From assembly GCA_961205875.1 (NCBI GenBank), contig OY540813.1, positions 22,291,001-22,355,000 on the forward strand: a DNA stretch of 64,000 nucleotides, read 5' to 3'. A program made the translations under genes and the position numbers. Below the pieces are notes generated by a model. That model did not search any database. It saw nothing but the letters and a program-made list of their open reading frames with translations, and was not told where the DNA came from. The stretch comes from Sialis fuliginosa (taxonomy: Eukaryota > Arthropoda > Insecta > Megaloptera > Sialidae). Positions 34,671 to 46,675 of the stretch are shown in pieces (position 1 is the first letter of the stretch; every line of letters begins with the position of its first letter).

Positions 34671-34698
34671 CCAAGCAAGTCTCGTCTAGTCTCGGTCT

Positions 34699-34754
34699 CA
34701 ATATCGTTTCGAGACCGAAACGATATTGAAAAAAGTGAGACTTTTTCAATATCG
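34699..34754. repeat. Two overlapping perfect hairpins
   Basis: The 13-mer caatatcgtttcg (34699) is mirrored by cgaaacgatattg (ending 34728) around a 4-nt loop. The same right arm, extended as cgatattgaaaaa (34721), is mirrored by tttttcaatatcg (ending 34754) around 8 nt. The middle segment can pair with either neighbour. Lies in a CGAGAC-family fragment. Confidence 0.85.
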
Positions 34755-35000
34755 TTTCTTGGCGTACAACCCAAGTTGATTAATATAATAATATCTGCTA
34801 CGTTTCAAAAACAATCAAATATAATGTTCTATAAAAAAAACTATTTCATGTTAATAAGTTTCTCCGTTTTGGTTGTTGAGCATTCACAGACAGACAGACA
34901 CACAAACGTCATTAATGTTATGATCATATGTGATTCAGGGATCCTCAAAACGTGTAATTCCGTTAAAATCCTCAATTAATGATTACTGTATTTTATTATA

Positions 35001-35880
35001 CAGAATGATTCAGCACTGTCGTGCCAAACTTGAACAGTATATTGAGAAAAATATTTTCAGCAAAAAACATTTTGTGAACATGTGTCCGGATATTTTTCAT
35101 GAGGAGGTACCAGGTACAGCCCTCTAAGCATTTTATTCAAAATTAGTTTTTATTTAATATCTGGAGAACCTATTGTGCTACAGTTATGAAATTTGATACA
35201 AGGTTTAGTATTAATAAGTGTTATCGGTATCCAGTATCAACCAATAGTAATTTTTACCAGGGTTGTGTGAGCTCACGGAGTCTATCGAATTTTATTCAGT
35301 ATTTTCTTAATCTTTTCTTTTCCTGAGTTAAACGTTTGAGTACTACTGTATGACACAAAATATCATAAAATAACCCGTTTACGATATTTAAAATGGCTAT
35401 TTGTTTATAAGGATGAGTTTTTGGAGGTATATTTATTGAATTTTTTATTAGAACAAGATTTATTTTTGGTAATTTGAAGCATCCTATGATAAATGAACAA
35501 AGTATATTTTTGTATATTTTGTGACATACAGTCTTATTCAAATGTCTAGCTCAGGGAAAATTAAAGAACAAAAAAAACACTAGTTAAAAATCGATGAGCC
35601 CACTGGCCCCATACAGCTCTGGTCTAAATTATAATTGTTTAATACTGGAAATCGATAACACTAATTAATACTAAACCCTGTATCAAATTTCATAACTATA
35701 GCACAATGCGCTCTCAAGATATTAAATAAAAACTAATTTTGAATAAAATCATAGGAAGGCTGTAGCCCCCTTACGAAAAATTTCTAGACACATGTTCATA
35801 TGAAGTTTTTTGCTTACAATATTTTTCTTAATTTACTGTCATGCCAAACTTGCTAGAGTCATCCTGCTGAATCAACCTGT
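35001..35880. mobile_element. Foldback MITE, copy 2, with nested insertion
   Basis: Diverged relative of 19421-19998 with both outer ends preserved (cagaatgattcagcactg and gctgaatcaacctgt). About 265 bp of extra sequence (about 35,293-35,560) interrupts the centre. Inside it tactgtatgacacaaaata and tattttgtgacatacagt are inverted, so the insert may itself be a small palindromic MITE. It lies immediately left of receptor exon 2. Confidence 0.82.
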
Positions 35881-35948
35881 ATAATACATTTTATAAGGTT
35901 ACCATACCACGTATAAAAGTTACAAACGAATATGATGTATATTTACAG

Positions 35949-36094
35949 ACGGATCTCACTACCATCAGTCTGAACTGGCCGGCTCTAGCCAGGACACTTA
36001 CCACCACTACAACCCCGAAATGGAGAGTATGAGCAGTACCCTGCACCCCCAGACTTCCGCTACTGACTCTACAGATCTCGATGAGATGCTACAG
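35949..36094 (+). CDS. Diuretic hormone receptor-like GPCR, exon 2 (ectodomain linker)
   Basis: Acceptor atttacag|AC and donor CTACAG|gtaaaa bound a 146-nt exon with 48 full codons. It encodes a polar His/Ser/Asp-rich segment (DGSHYHQSELAGSSQ ... TDLDEMLQ), residues 58-106 if the 25854 start is right. It ends in phase 0 and leads straight into the hormone-binding domain exon. The segment is poorly conserved in the family, so it is called by splice sites, open frame, composition and phase. The upstream intron is about 9.9 kb. Confidence 0.72.
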
Positions 36095-36359
36095 GTAAAA
36101 ACTTATAAGCTTTGAATTTTTTTAATTTCTTGCTTGATTGATTTTTTATTAGATTTTTTAACTGACTTATTTGCTAGCTTGAGTTTTTGTACTATGGCGG
36201 TGGTTTTTTTATTGGAAAATATTTTATTATTGAGTAATGAATTCTGTTATTCGAAATTGTTTAAAAATAAATTAATTTAAAAAACGTTTGTATGGTGACA
36301 TAGTACTCTGGAACTATAAATCACAATAAGTTTGGACCAGTCTTAAAATGTTTTTTATA
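36095..36359. other. Start of receptor intron 2
   Basis: AT-rich; starts with donor gtaaaaac. Nothing else seen. Confidence 0.5.
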
Positions 36360-36367
36360 ATCTAAAT

Positions 36368-36604
36368 CATAGGTGTCCAACCTTTTGAACCTTCTGGGCC
36401 GCGTAGCATAAACCCAATCTACTAAGGGCCGCAGGTCAGAATATGCAAAAATAAAAACTGAAGACCCTTTTTTTTGGTCACGCTAATTTCAATTCAGGTT
36501 TATTATTATAAGATTATTATTTTTTTAAATTATCCGATAAGGGCCGCACCAAATATACTCGCGGGCCGCATGTGGCCCGCGTGTCGCGGGTTGGATAAGC
36601 TTGG
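36368..36604. mobile_element. hAT-type MITE rich in GGCCGC
   Basis: Starts CATAGGTGTCCAACCTTTTG and ends GGGTTGGATAAGCTTG, with inverted TCCAACC cores. Flanks atctaaat and gtctaggt match at 5 of 8 positions, compatible with an old TSD. Internal 'gggccgc' repeats ('gggccgcatgtggcccgc') are typical of this common animal hAT MITE type. Confidence 0.65.
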
Positions 36605-39114
36605 TCTAGGTTACACTGTTTGTCTGAAATCAAAAAATAAACATTTTATTATTAAGTATGATAATAGCTATTAATGGAGCTAATTTTGATAATTCATAAA
36701 AATACGGGTGTGATAGCCTGTTGAAAAAAACAAAAAATCATTCTTGTATTTTTCGAATTTACAAAATTTTCAAAAACCTTTTTTTATTTCAAAATCATAT
36801 TCACCGGGAAAAAAGAAACATATTTGATGGAATTTTTTACGATTTCAATTTTCCAACACATTTAACAGAATATTTATAACAAAAATTTAAGAATTTCTTA
36901 TTCGAAACCCAAAAATTTGTTTTGATCTGTTTCAATTAATTTCATAGCAAAAATTTCAATAAAATTTCTGAAATAATTTTCCATTTTTTGTGTTTTGTAA
37001 TTTTTCTCTAAAGATATTGGCTTCCGAGTAAAAAATATTGTTTTTTTCGTGAAAATTCAAAAATCTCTAAACATTTTGTCAATTGAAGTCGTAAAATTTT
37101 TTTAATTTTTTCAAAGAGAGGCTATTATTTTTAAAATCGAAGATGACCTCGTCTTCAGACTTCCATCTAAAATAGTTTTGTCAGCGTCTTCTAATGTCTC
37201 CCTTCAAACTCTAACTTTTCTTCTATCTATCATTGTTCTTGAAATATTTGCCTGGGCAATTAAAATTATGAAAATTAACTTCAAGAAGATATTTAATGAA
37301 AATTAATAATTATAAGCAATAACTCGTTTTAGGACCTCTCATTTGACCGCATTCTAATACAAAATATTTTCGTGTTTTATGGCCGTTCCGAGAAATAATA
37401 AAAACATTCAAATTTAATGTAAACTGATGTTTCCCTTACGACATGTGTTCTTATAGAGAAAAGTTCCGAATACAAAAAAGGTGTTTTGCTGATTTTTTTG
37501 TACCTAAATGAATATTTGTTTAGCATAAAATGTTACCGAGCGGGATATTTATTGCAAAAAAAGAAATAAATTTACTTTTTCTTTTTATAAACATTAGCAA
37601 TTTTCAATTGAAAAAACAAAATAATGTTTTTTTAAATAAGATTAATTCGATTCTTTATTTAATTTTTAATGCCATTTTGTCACAAAAATATTGTCTTTTC
37701 CTGCCTCCCTTTCGGGGTATTTTATAATAAAATAATAAATATATTCGATTGTCTCAAGCGATTACCAAAAAACAGCGTTTGCCAGACCTGGTTCAAATTT
37801 CCGCCCAGGACAAACGCCCTTTTCACGCTGACGTAAATACGTCTCTAACTTCTACTGTTAAAGTTTGGCATGCTAGACCTGAATCACTTAAAATTTAGTT
37901 ATAAATTATGTTAACAATTTTACTTACTCCATTAATTTTATTTTGAATTTCAAATTCTGTTTCATACTTCATAAAGTTTCCCACTACTATGTTTTGTTTA
38001 TTTTATGCCATCTGAAATTATTTTGAAATTTACATACTAAAATATTAATACATCGTATATGTTTAAGTAACTATGCATAATTTATAAATAGGTTTGCGGG
38101 TAAATACCGAATGTGTTACATTCCATCAGACTGTAGACGTCAATGTGTGAAAATGTTTTAAAAACTCAGCATTTTTTGTAAATGATAATTGTTAATTTAC
38201 TATTGAAATATCTTGGAACAATCAAAACATCATTTTTACCATTTAATAATATACTATATTAGAAATGATTTGTAGTTTATGTTTAATTTAGAATATTTTA
38301 GATTATTTTGTTTCTAGAAGGATCATATTATACACTATAAATCTTACAATAGATTAGGAATGTTTATGGTTGCATAATAAGAAACCAAATCCGTAATAAG
38401 AATCTGTTACCAAAACTTTTTGGCGGCCATTTTTTATAAAATGTCAATTTCAATATATTGATTAAAAATTTATAATTGGTTAAATATGTTTTAAATTACA
38501 ATATAATTTCGTCTGTAAGAGAGATAATATAGTTTCAAATAGACGTTTCTCTGTTAATGTATTATCACATATAATCGTATTTAAATTCAATGTAAGATAT
38601 ATTTTAGTTGGTACTTTTACATAAAATGATACTCCATCTATTGGTTTCTTCCCGTCTTCAGAAAATATCAGAATTAAAACGAGACTGATACCTTTTAAAT
38701 ACTGACGAGACTCATCTACAGACAAAAAACAAACAAGCTTACAGATAAAATATTATATTTAAAATAACACGCACTTCAAAAAGAATCCAACAAATGACCC
38801 ACCCTATATATTCCAAATACCAGCTCAATCGATGTATTAGTTTTTAAGTTATCCTGCAGACAGACGGACAAAATAAAAATGACGACCATAAGCACCATTT
38901 TAAAGATTAAAATTTCTAGTTTTGTTAGGATTCATGGATTTAAAAATATTTGTATACAAAATCCGTCGAGTCAATTCGTAAGCGTGTGATTTCAGTTTCA
39001 AGATTTGATCTCTAATTTTTTTCAGTTTTGTGACATCTAAACATAAACTTCATTTATTGGAGAGTAAAAATTGTTATGAAAATTCTATTTATAAAAATAT
39101 TTTTCCTTGTTCAG
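36605..39114. other. Receptor intron 2, AT-rich
   Basis: No gene. A short odd stretch at 37,770-37,840 ('ggttcaaatttccgcccagg') resembles a Pol III B box but no A box or tRNA fold accompanies it. Confidence 0.4.
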
Positions 39115-39346
39115 GTACTAACTCCGGACCAAATCCGTGATATGCTGAGTTCGATGAACATGACCGAGGCGGAACACGCACAGTATACTTGCCGGCTGCT
39201 GGAGCTGCACGAGAACGAACAGCAAAGCTCCGGTTGGTGCGGCCCGCTCTGGGACAGCATCATGTGCTGGCCACCCACGCCGCCAAACACCAGTGCCATC
39301 CTGTCTTGCTTCTCTGAATTCAACGGAATCAAATATGACACTACAC
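39115..39346 (+). CDS. DH44R: Class B GPCR hormone-receptor domain, first part (DH44 receptor-like)
   Basis: Acceptor cttgttcag|GTACTA and donor ACTACAC|gtaagt. It encodes residues 107-183, including four of the six hormone-domain cysteines: C132 (YTCRLL), C148 (WCGPLW), C157 (MCWPP) and C171 (LSCFSE). The D-x-x-x-CW core is DSIMCWP, and 'FNGIKYDTT' is the block characteristic of CRF-receptor-related insect DH44 receptors. N-glycosylation sequons occur at N121 and N164. It ends in phase 1; the split codon with the next exon is CAG, giving YDTTQNAT as in relatives. The domain binds the peptide hormone outside the cell. Confidence 0.9.
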
Positions 39347-39363
39347 GTAAGTTTTTTTTGTTA

Positions 39364-40492
39364 CACTGCAAATACAAAGTGTGTTGTTGTGACACACCTA
39401 AGTGTGTCATTTTCTTGTAGTCATATTTAATCCCTTTTTTGGTGTGTTCTTTTATAAACACACTTTAAGGTGTGTGTTTTAACACGTTTTTTGAACACGC
39501 TTTGTAGTGTGTTAGTGAATTAACACACTGCAAAGCGTGTTACTGTAATAAATCTGTAAACCACATTTTATTAAGAAATTATTATTGAACAAATATAAAT
39601 ACAATGATTTTAAATAATATACACTACATAATAATTTTTTTCTTCTTCGATTAATCAGCCACATAAAGCATATCTAAATTCATTGTAACAATTTTATCCT
39701 CTAGCACGATATTATTATCACTTTTAGTTGATGATATCAAAACAATATGGACATCACTTTTATCCGAAATTTCATCTACAATTCCACATCACATATTTTA
39801 TTATTTCTATCCGGGTCTTCTTTTTATAAAATAATTAATTTTCCCTGTAGCATCATCTTCAGAATGCTGTCAGTTGTAGTTGCGTTTATTAATCCTTGAC
39901 GTATCAATTCTACACCCGATATATCTTTTTGTGGTGAATATTTAATGCACTTACACATTTCACCTATCAGACAATAAACTTTCTTTTCTATATTAATTTA
40001 ATATACAAATATCAAGCTCAATTCTATCAAAATGACGAAAGATACGACGTATAAATGTTACTAGTGTCAAATCGTTCTATACTCTATATGGCAAAAGAGT
40101 GAGAGCGAATATGGTATTATGACTATAGAGGGAGAAAGATCGAATGTATATAGGCTATATTCACCTATATTATATTCTAACACACCAACAAGTGTGTTTA
40201 TTTTCAAAGTGTGTAGTTCTCCAAAAAGTGTGTTAGTAGATATTAAACGTGTCATTTCAACACACTTAAGTGTGTAAATAATACATATTTTTGATTATGA
40301 TTTACAAATTATTTTTTACACACCAGAAAGTGTGTTACTCTTTTAACACGGATAAGCGTGTCAATTGCAAAGATCAAACGTGTAAACTAACACACTTAAT
40401 CTTGACTACACACTTATGTGTGTCAAATAACACACTCATGTGTGTTTTGTAACACATTTTGGTGTGTTCTTAACAAACTAGCATTTGCAGTG
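39364..40492. mobile_element. Non-autonomous DNA transposon with subterminal AAGTGTGT arrays
   Basis: Termini CACTGCAAAT and ATTTGCAGTG are exact inverses and are flanked by TA on both sides (39362-39363, 40493-40494). About 30 copies of AAGTGTGT or its inverse, often as back-to-back pairs such as aacacaccaacaagtgtgtt, fill the outer 200-300 bp at each end (39375-39545 and 40175-40470). The middle 600 bp has none. Such motif arrays are normally transposase-binding sites. The superfamily is uncertain (TA flanks suggest mariner-like, CACTG suggests CMC or hAT). It begins 17 bp past the exon 3 splice donor. Confidence 0.8.
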
Positions 40493-40494
40493 TA

Positions 40495-42740
40495 GTCATG
40501 CAAAATTTTTAAATTAACAAAATACCATTACTGTCAAATAAAAAATTAATTAATTATATTTGAAATGGTTCATAATAGCAAAAATGTTTATAATAATAGA
40601 TATAGAGAACGTTATTTTCCATAATTTATGTCCCACTAATAACAAGGAAATGTGAGTTTTTGGTCATGAAATAACATGGAAATAAAATAGTAGCTTAACA
40701 ATACCAAATGGTTGTAGCTGAAATTGCTATAGTTCATCATAAATTCATTTTTTCACATATCAAAGTAATATCGATTCCACAATTAACTGTTCGCTGATGA
40801 ATTCAACTTTAATATCGACTGAATTGAAGTACATCAATTGCCCTATAAATGAACTGACCTGATTTTCATCTAGAAACAACAGATGATGCAATTATAATAG
40901 AACATAGACATGTAAACAATTACTGGTACAACAAAACTGCGCTAGCTACAACACATTATATAGGTTGCTAGGAATTTTGATACGTAGAAAATTAATGATT
41001 TTCGTCAAATCATTTCTCGTATTCAAATTGATATTTCATACACTACCCCCTTTAATCATTATAGCTATTATAGCATAAGACTGATTTCCAGTTAGGTCAG
41101 TTGGCAACACTACCTGTAACAAAATTGTTTTCTGCAACAGGTACATTATAAAAATAAAACTACTAAAACATACTTCCTGAAAGAAAAGCATAACAAATGT
41201 TAACGTTTATTTGCTCTCGAGAAAAATTCTTACTTGTGAAAATATTATATTCTACTTTTAATGGATTATTAATTATACGGAAATGAAAAGCAGAGTACAC
41301 TTTCAACTTGTGTGAAGCTGTTTTAAAAACAACATTTACTTTGACTGGATATTCACAGATACAAGAAATTGAGATAAAAATAAAATATATTATGTTCATA
41401 TATAAGTATATAATTTAATTAGGTTACAAATAAATAATATTCAACTATTTGATTTTGTTGGTAAAATGCGGCACACTTTTTTGTTAGACCTTATAGGCAT
41501 TTCATTTCTTCCCCCTGCCGTATATTTATTGATATTTCATATAATATATTTATACCTTTTCTATGTATAGCTTTAGTTTTTCTTCAATCCACAGTTGAAA
41601 TAAGACAATCCAAAATAATGTCGCTTGGTGTGGTATCTCTCTATATCTTACGAAAGAGATGCAATATCCACAGGTAACACACCACGAACATAATAAGACA
41701 AAAATACTGAAAATAGATCATATAAGGGTAAAAATAATCATTTACTTTGTTTAATCACTACCACGTTTTTAATCGCCTTCAATATTTCAAGTAAACTTTT
41801 GGTGTAATTTTTTGATCAGATTTTACTTCAATTCTAAAAACATGACATTATCACAGCTGAACCGATACCTATTTATTTCTCTTATACTGTAAGCACGGAT
41901 GTCTCTATCGAAAGCACTTTAAATTATAGTCGTCTCTTTTCTACATCGGAAAAGTGTGGCATTTATCCGCCCGTGGCATCTCACTGGATTTTACCTTACA
42001 TATACGTACATAAAACTTCACAAGGTCATCTTGTCTTGATTATATAATTAACACTGGGTGTGTACCGGAACTGGAATTTTCAGTTCCGGTCAGAACTAAA
42101 ATTACCAGAATTCACAAAAAAATCCAGCCGGGACGGAAATTTTTTTTCAATAACAATAATAATTAAAATAATATATGCATGTTTTATACATATGTAGATT
42201 ATTATCTTTAATTATATTAATATAATATTATTTTATATGCTATTTCTTAAATTAAATAGCAGAGTGTCCTACATTGTATTATAAAAAAAATTTTTTTTAT
42301 ATATCCTGTAATTTTAATAGCTTCGTAAGATCGGATCTTTTAAATTGTGTGTATATCATACGTTCTTTTCGATCGAATGAAATTACATTTATAGTGGTAT
42401 ATTATAAATATGATAAATCACAAACAGCATATAGACAAATTCGCAATAAAGAAGATGGTATAAAGTATAGATAAAAGAATGTCTACTATTCGAAATTAAA
42501 GCACCAATGCATTACTATAGTACATATGATGCATAATCATAAACAATACTGTTAGACAAGTACAATACAGTCTATTCAGAGAGGGTATTCTCGGAGGTAC
42601 GAAATGTTTTTGAAGAAAACAGATCTAGGGCTAGAGTATTATTAAAAATGCAGAACACGTCTTATTTTTAGACCAAATCTGTTCGTAATATAATATTTTT
42701 AATAATATGTATATTATTGTAATAAAAATTGCTTATTTAT
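40495..42740. other. Receptor intron 3, AT-rich
   Basis: No gene. Several short open frames (for example 41163-41399, 42274-42474) show no family resemblance. Confidence 0.45.
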
Positions 42741-42743
42741 TTT

Positions 42744-42825
42744 AATATCTCAGCTTGGCGCGATCCTACAGACTCAAACTTTTCTTTTAAATATAGCTTA
42801 CACCATTAACTTTAAAATTAAAACT
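42744..42825 (+). repeat. Single diverged copy of the 184-bp satellite unit
   Basis: Shares 'taatatctcagcttggcgcgatc', then 'agactc', a T-rich tract, 'tagcttacac(c/t)att' and 'ctttaa' in the same order as the array unit at 6.4-9.4 kb. It is about half a unit. This shows the satellite arose from, or also exists as, a dispersed repeat. Confidence 0.85.
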
Positions 42826-43365
42826 GATAAATTAACAAATTATTTGAATAATTAACGTCAATTTATTAATGTTATAATTACAACCATACTTACGCCGAAT
42901 AAAATGTAAAAGTAATGTAAATTAATTATTGTTTCCATTAAAATTTCTGTTAATAAAATGTTGTTAAATCATAATTATTATACTTATATTTGATTTTTTT
43001 AAACAAAAATAACGTATATTATTTATAAAGTTCATTGTAGAGAGTAATAATAAAATTTCAAAATTCCGGTCTGATTTTGCCGGAATTGACACACTCTTCT
43101 CGATCTCGTCTCATCGAAATTTAAGCCGGTTTTATCTCATACTATAGCCGAGACTAAGTCTTTCATCTGTATCATGCTAATTTTATTATTATTCGAAATC
43201 AAAAAATTCAATGTATTTTTATGTTTCAAGGTCACTAAAGTATTTTTATACTATTTTCAGAAAGATTTATGTGTGTGTTTATGTATGTACGTAGGTGCGT
43301 ACGTGAGTGTCATTTTTTTCCTGCACGAAATTTCGCAAATAAAAATGATATTGACGCCGTCGGGG

Positions 43366-43541
43366 CAGTGCCGTAGCGAGCATAATTGGCGCCCGGGGCA
43401 CGATACCTTTTTGGCGCCCCTGAAAAACAAAGTAATATAATATATAGAATATTGTCGTCTTGGGGACCATTTGGCGCCCCTGTGCGAGTAGCGCCCGGGG
43501 CATGATAGACCCCCTTGCCCCCCCCCCTCGCTACGCCACTG
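43366..43541. mobile_element. hAT-type MITE with near-perfect 8-bp TSD
   Basis: Starts CAGTGCCGTAGCGAGC and ends CTCGCTACGCCACTG. Flanks cgtcgggg and cgttggag match at 6 of 8. Internal 'tggcgccc(c/g)' repeats are typical of this family. It produces spurious minus-strand open frames. Confidence 0.85.
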
Positions 43542-45155
43542 CGTTGGAGTACCAATCGAAGCATATTGACGTGAAAATGATTTGAAAGGAATTCCATCAA
43601 ATTAGGTTCACCCGTTTTTTTGTTAGAACAATAAACTGAAAAAAGTAGATTTCAGAATTTCTTTAAAGAAAGAAATTTATCAGATCTAATTTGTTTTGGT
43701 GGTAATCGAGACTTTGAAATACTTTGAAACCTTGGATATAATAATACTTTATTAAGCTCCTACTATTAAAATAGATATAATTTAATCAACAAAAAATAGT
43801 ACAGATGCGTATTAAGTGATATTTTAGACCCCAACTGTTAAAATATCAAAATCAATCAATAATCAGTATTCTAGTATTGATAGTCATATCATGCTGGGAA
43901 GATGATTATATGGACCTCAAGATTCGCACCTCACGGCTTTTTTTTATCTATTTGCTGCAAAACTGAATCATTTATCATTTTAATTTATGTCATTTATAAA
44001 TACGAAGTAAGTATAGTTAATATTTTGTTTACTATATAAGATTTAAGTTATTTATGTATGTAGAAACAGCACACGTAATTAATAAGCAGATTACAGCAAG
44101 TTACTAAAGCTTTTGTATACTTGCGGTTCTACAAAACATGAAAACTATTAGTAAGAAAGCAAAACAGACGTTACTAGAAGCTACCAATGTGTATACAACA
44201 CGTTAATAAAATTCAGTTACTTATTATTAGAAGACTCTGATTAATTATAAAAATTGAATGTTTATAATGCATCTTTATTTATAATTATTATCAAATTTTG
44301 ATTCAAGAAAAAAATACTTTAAATAAAGTATTTGATGAAGTTAAATAAAAAGAAACTTAAGAAACATTCACAAATAATTAAATATAATATATGATTTATT
44401 AAGATTAACAAATCTACCTCAAGCTCTATCTATTTATCAATAAAGGTAAATGCTTATATTATATATATACCAACCTTAATAGACGTAAACAAATTATGTA
44501 TTATATTTAATAAATTATATATATGTATAATCAGAACTTATGATACCTTTCAATTTCAAGATATTTAGTAAAATTGAATCGTACAAAGTAATTTATTTTT
44601 TTCATTTCGTAAAATAATATCAGCAAAACATGAATTACAAATATATATGTACTACATTCTTTTATACAATTCACTCTTTGATGAATATTAAATATGATAT
44701 TTCAACTCGAACACAACTTTTTTTACAAATCGATGAACTTGAAATAAATATTATACAACGAAAAAGAAACAAATACAAAAAGTTTTCTTTTGATATATTC
44801 CACATTATACATTCAGAAGCAACAAGTATTCCCGATCTTTAATTTAATAGCATTAAATTAAAATGGTATTATAAAGATTCAGTGACAACATATTATTTTC
44901 TTATATGCGAAATTTTGTAAATAGACTTACATTCAGTTGAATGGGTGATACAAAAATATTTCAATGTACTATTGGCTTCAGAAGTCGTGTGCCACCCTAA
45001 AGGTCAGAATCGCTTACAACAGATTCGAAAATACTAAGACAAACATTATATTTATTTATCTTTATCTAGGGCAGAAAACACAAATATATGCCCATTTCAT
45101 TAATTAATTTTGTATCAAGTATAACATATTTAAATACTGAAATTCGGAAAATCAA
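43542..45155. other. Receptor intron 3, AT-rich
   Basis: No gene or clear repeat recognised. Confidence 0.45.
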
Positions 45156-45364
45156 ATATTTATTACCACAAAATTAACTTATACAATTTTCAATAGGTTA
45201 CATAATAATTTAATCGCACAAATATATATGAATACTATATACGTAGAGTACTTCTTTATATAGCGAATGAGTTTGTTAATATCTGTCTTTGTTTGATACA
45301 TGGAGAAATGATTTAAATATTATAACAATTAAATATGAGGAGCCTACTAAGTTTGTGATAAGCG
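45156..45364 (+). repeat. Left arm of long-range inverted repeat
   Basis: About 210 bp that reappears in reverse complement at 48978-49192 ('ggagcctactaagtttgtgat', 'ttacataataatttaatcgc', 'tttattaccacaaaattaa'). Either two copies of one MITE in opposite orientation or the ends of a 4-kb element; the 3.6 kb between has no transposase. Confidence 0.75.
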
Positions 45365-46253
45365 ATTCCCGGTTGCTTCTTCCATAAGATCTTACGAATC
45401 CTTAAGTGGGGGACAAATGAGAATTCAAAGTGTTACTTACATCGGTTTCCACTTTCTAATTATTTTTAATTAGTTGCATTTACTTTGTCGTATATTAAAT
45501 CAAATGTAATATGTTTTAATTAATTTAAGGATAAAAATAATATCCTATTGCAATCGAACTTAAAATTCCAAAAAAATATCCATGTATGCTCCCTTAGAAA
45601 ATATCAATAGTGATTTTTTAACACGTGACCTAATTTTCCAAAAAAAATTTTTTTTACTTTAGTATTTATTAGAAAGTAATCTTTCTAACAATGAAAATCT
45701 TATAAAAATCATTTCAGTAGTTTTCATATCAAGTCGAAACAAACAGACAAATTTTTAAAACTATCAAAACATATTACCTATAAAATTTAAAATTATTATT
45801 ACTAATATTAACATTCCGAAATTCAATAAAGGTAAGTATGTATCTAATACATTATTTTACAAATAGAATAAAATATAAGATTTCTTAAAACTCATGCAAT
45901 TTACAATTGAATACATTGTTGGAAAGAAAATAGTCTAATAAGACTTCATTTAGTCGGCAGTACTTTGTGTTCATAGTTATAACTTGTTGCATTCAAATTT
46001 ATTATTCTATTCTCAAAGTTGTGACAGCTTCCAAGCTGTTCACTTAACTCTGTCTCTCTTTACTTTAAAAAAAGAAACAATATAAGGTAAGTCACGATAC
46101 GAACTGTGTTTTTTCTTTGTTTATATTTTAAACTTACTAATATATTTGTTTAAAGTAAAGTGTATTGTTACAAATAAGTATGTACGAAACAGCATATTTA
46201 ATGCTAGTGATAATAAGTTTCGTGCTTTCTATCATAAAAATAATAGACACGGA
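45365..46253. other. Receptor intron 3, AT-rich
   Basis: No gene or clear repeat recognised. Confidence 0.45.
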
Positions 46254-46675
46254 TGTTTGCCATTAAGATTCCAAAGATACCTACTAAGTACGTGAACTGT
46301 TTGGAATCTCTTGCAGGTATTATTTTCGAATGAAAAAAATAAGGTCAACATCCAATTATTGATATCTACATTTTAACACCCGACATGCCTTCCCGGGAAA
46401 AATTTTTATATCTTAAGTGATCAAATCAGATCTATATAGTTCTGCATTTTGAGATAAAATGCTCCACAACAGATCAAAAACCAGTGAAAAATATGATTTT
46501 ATTTCAAGAAGCTGATCTATCAAGATCTGATTTGATTACTTTAGATCTAAAATTTTTTCCCGGGCTAGTAAATAATTTGTTTTGTTAGCTAACTTTTTCC
46601 AACAAATTTGATATACATGTCTAGAGATCATAACTTAACATATTATATCTCATCATTTATTCGGAACCCTAAAAA
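46254..46675. mobile_element. MITE of the 'AGGGTTCCGAAG' family, copy with nested MITE
   Basis: The left part ('gccattaagattccaaagata', 'acgtgaactgtttgga', 'aataaggtcaacat', 'acattttaacacccgacatgcc') aligns with 50,930-51,070. The right end 'ttcggaaccct' (about 46,660) matches 51,670-51,681. A separate palindromic element (46392-46564) interrupts it. Confidence 0.65.
46392..46564. mobile_element. Palindromic MITE, CCCGGGAAAAATTTT termini
   Basis: CCCGGGAAAAATTTT at the left and AAAATTTTTTCCCGGG at the right, followed inwards by 'gatcaaatcagatct' and its inverse 'agatctgatttgatta'. Arms are about 45 bp. Inserted in another MITE copy. Confidence 0.8.

Noticed and set aside
37770..37840. Possible tRNA or SINE B box
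   Set aside because: No A box at the right distance and no cloverleaf could be formed.
39111..39461. 116-codon minus-strand open frame
   Set aside because: Antisense to receptor exon 3, which has correct splice sites and conserved Cys pattern on the plus strand.
43279..43600. Minus-strand open frames rich in Gly/Pro/Arg
   Set aside because: Produced by the GC-rich hAT MITE at 43366-43541; not genes.
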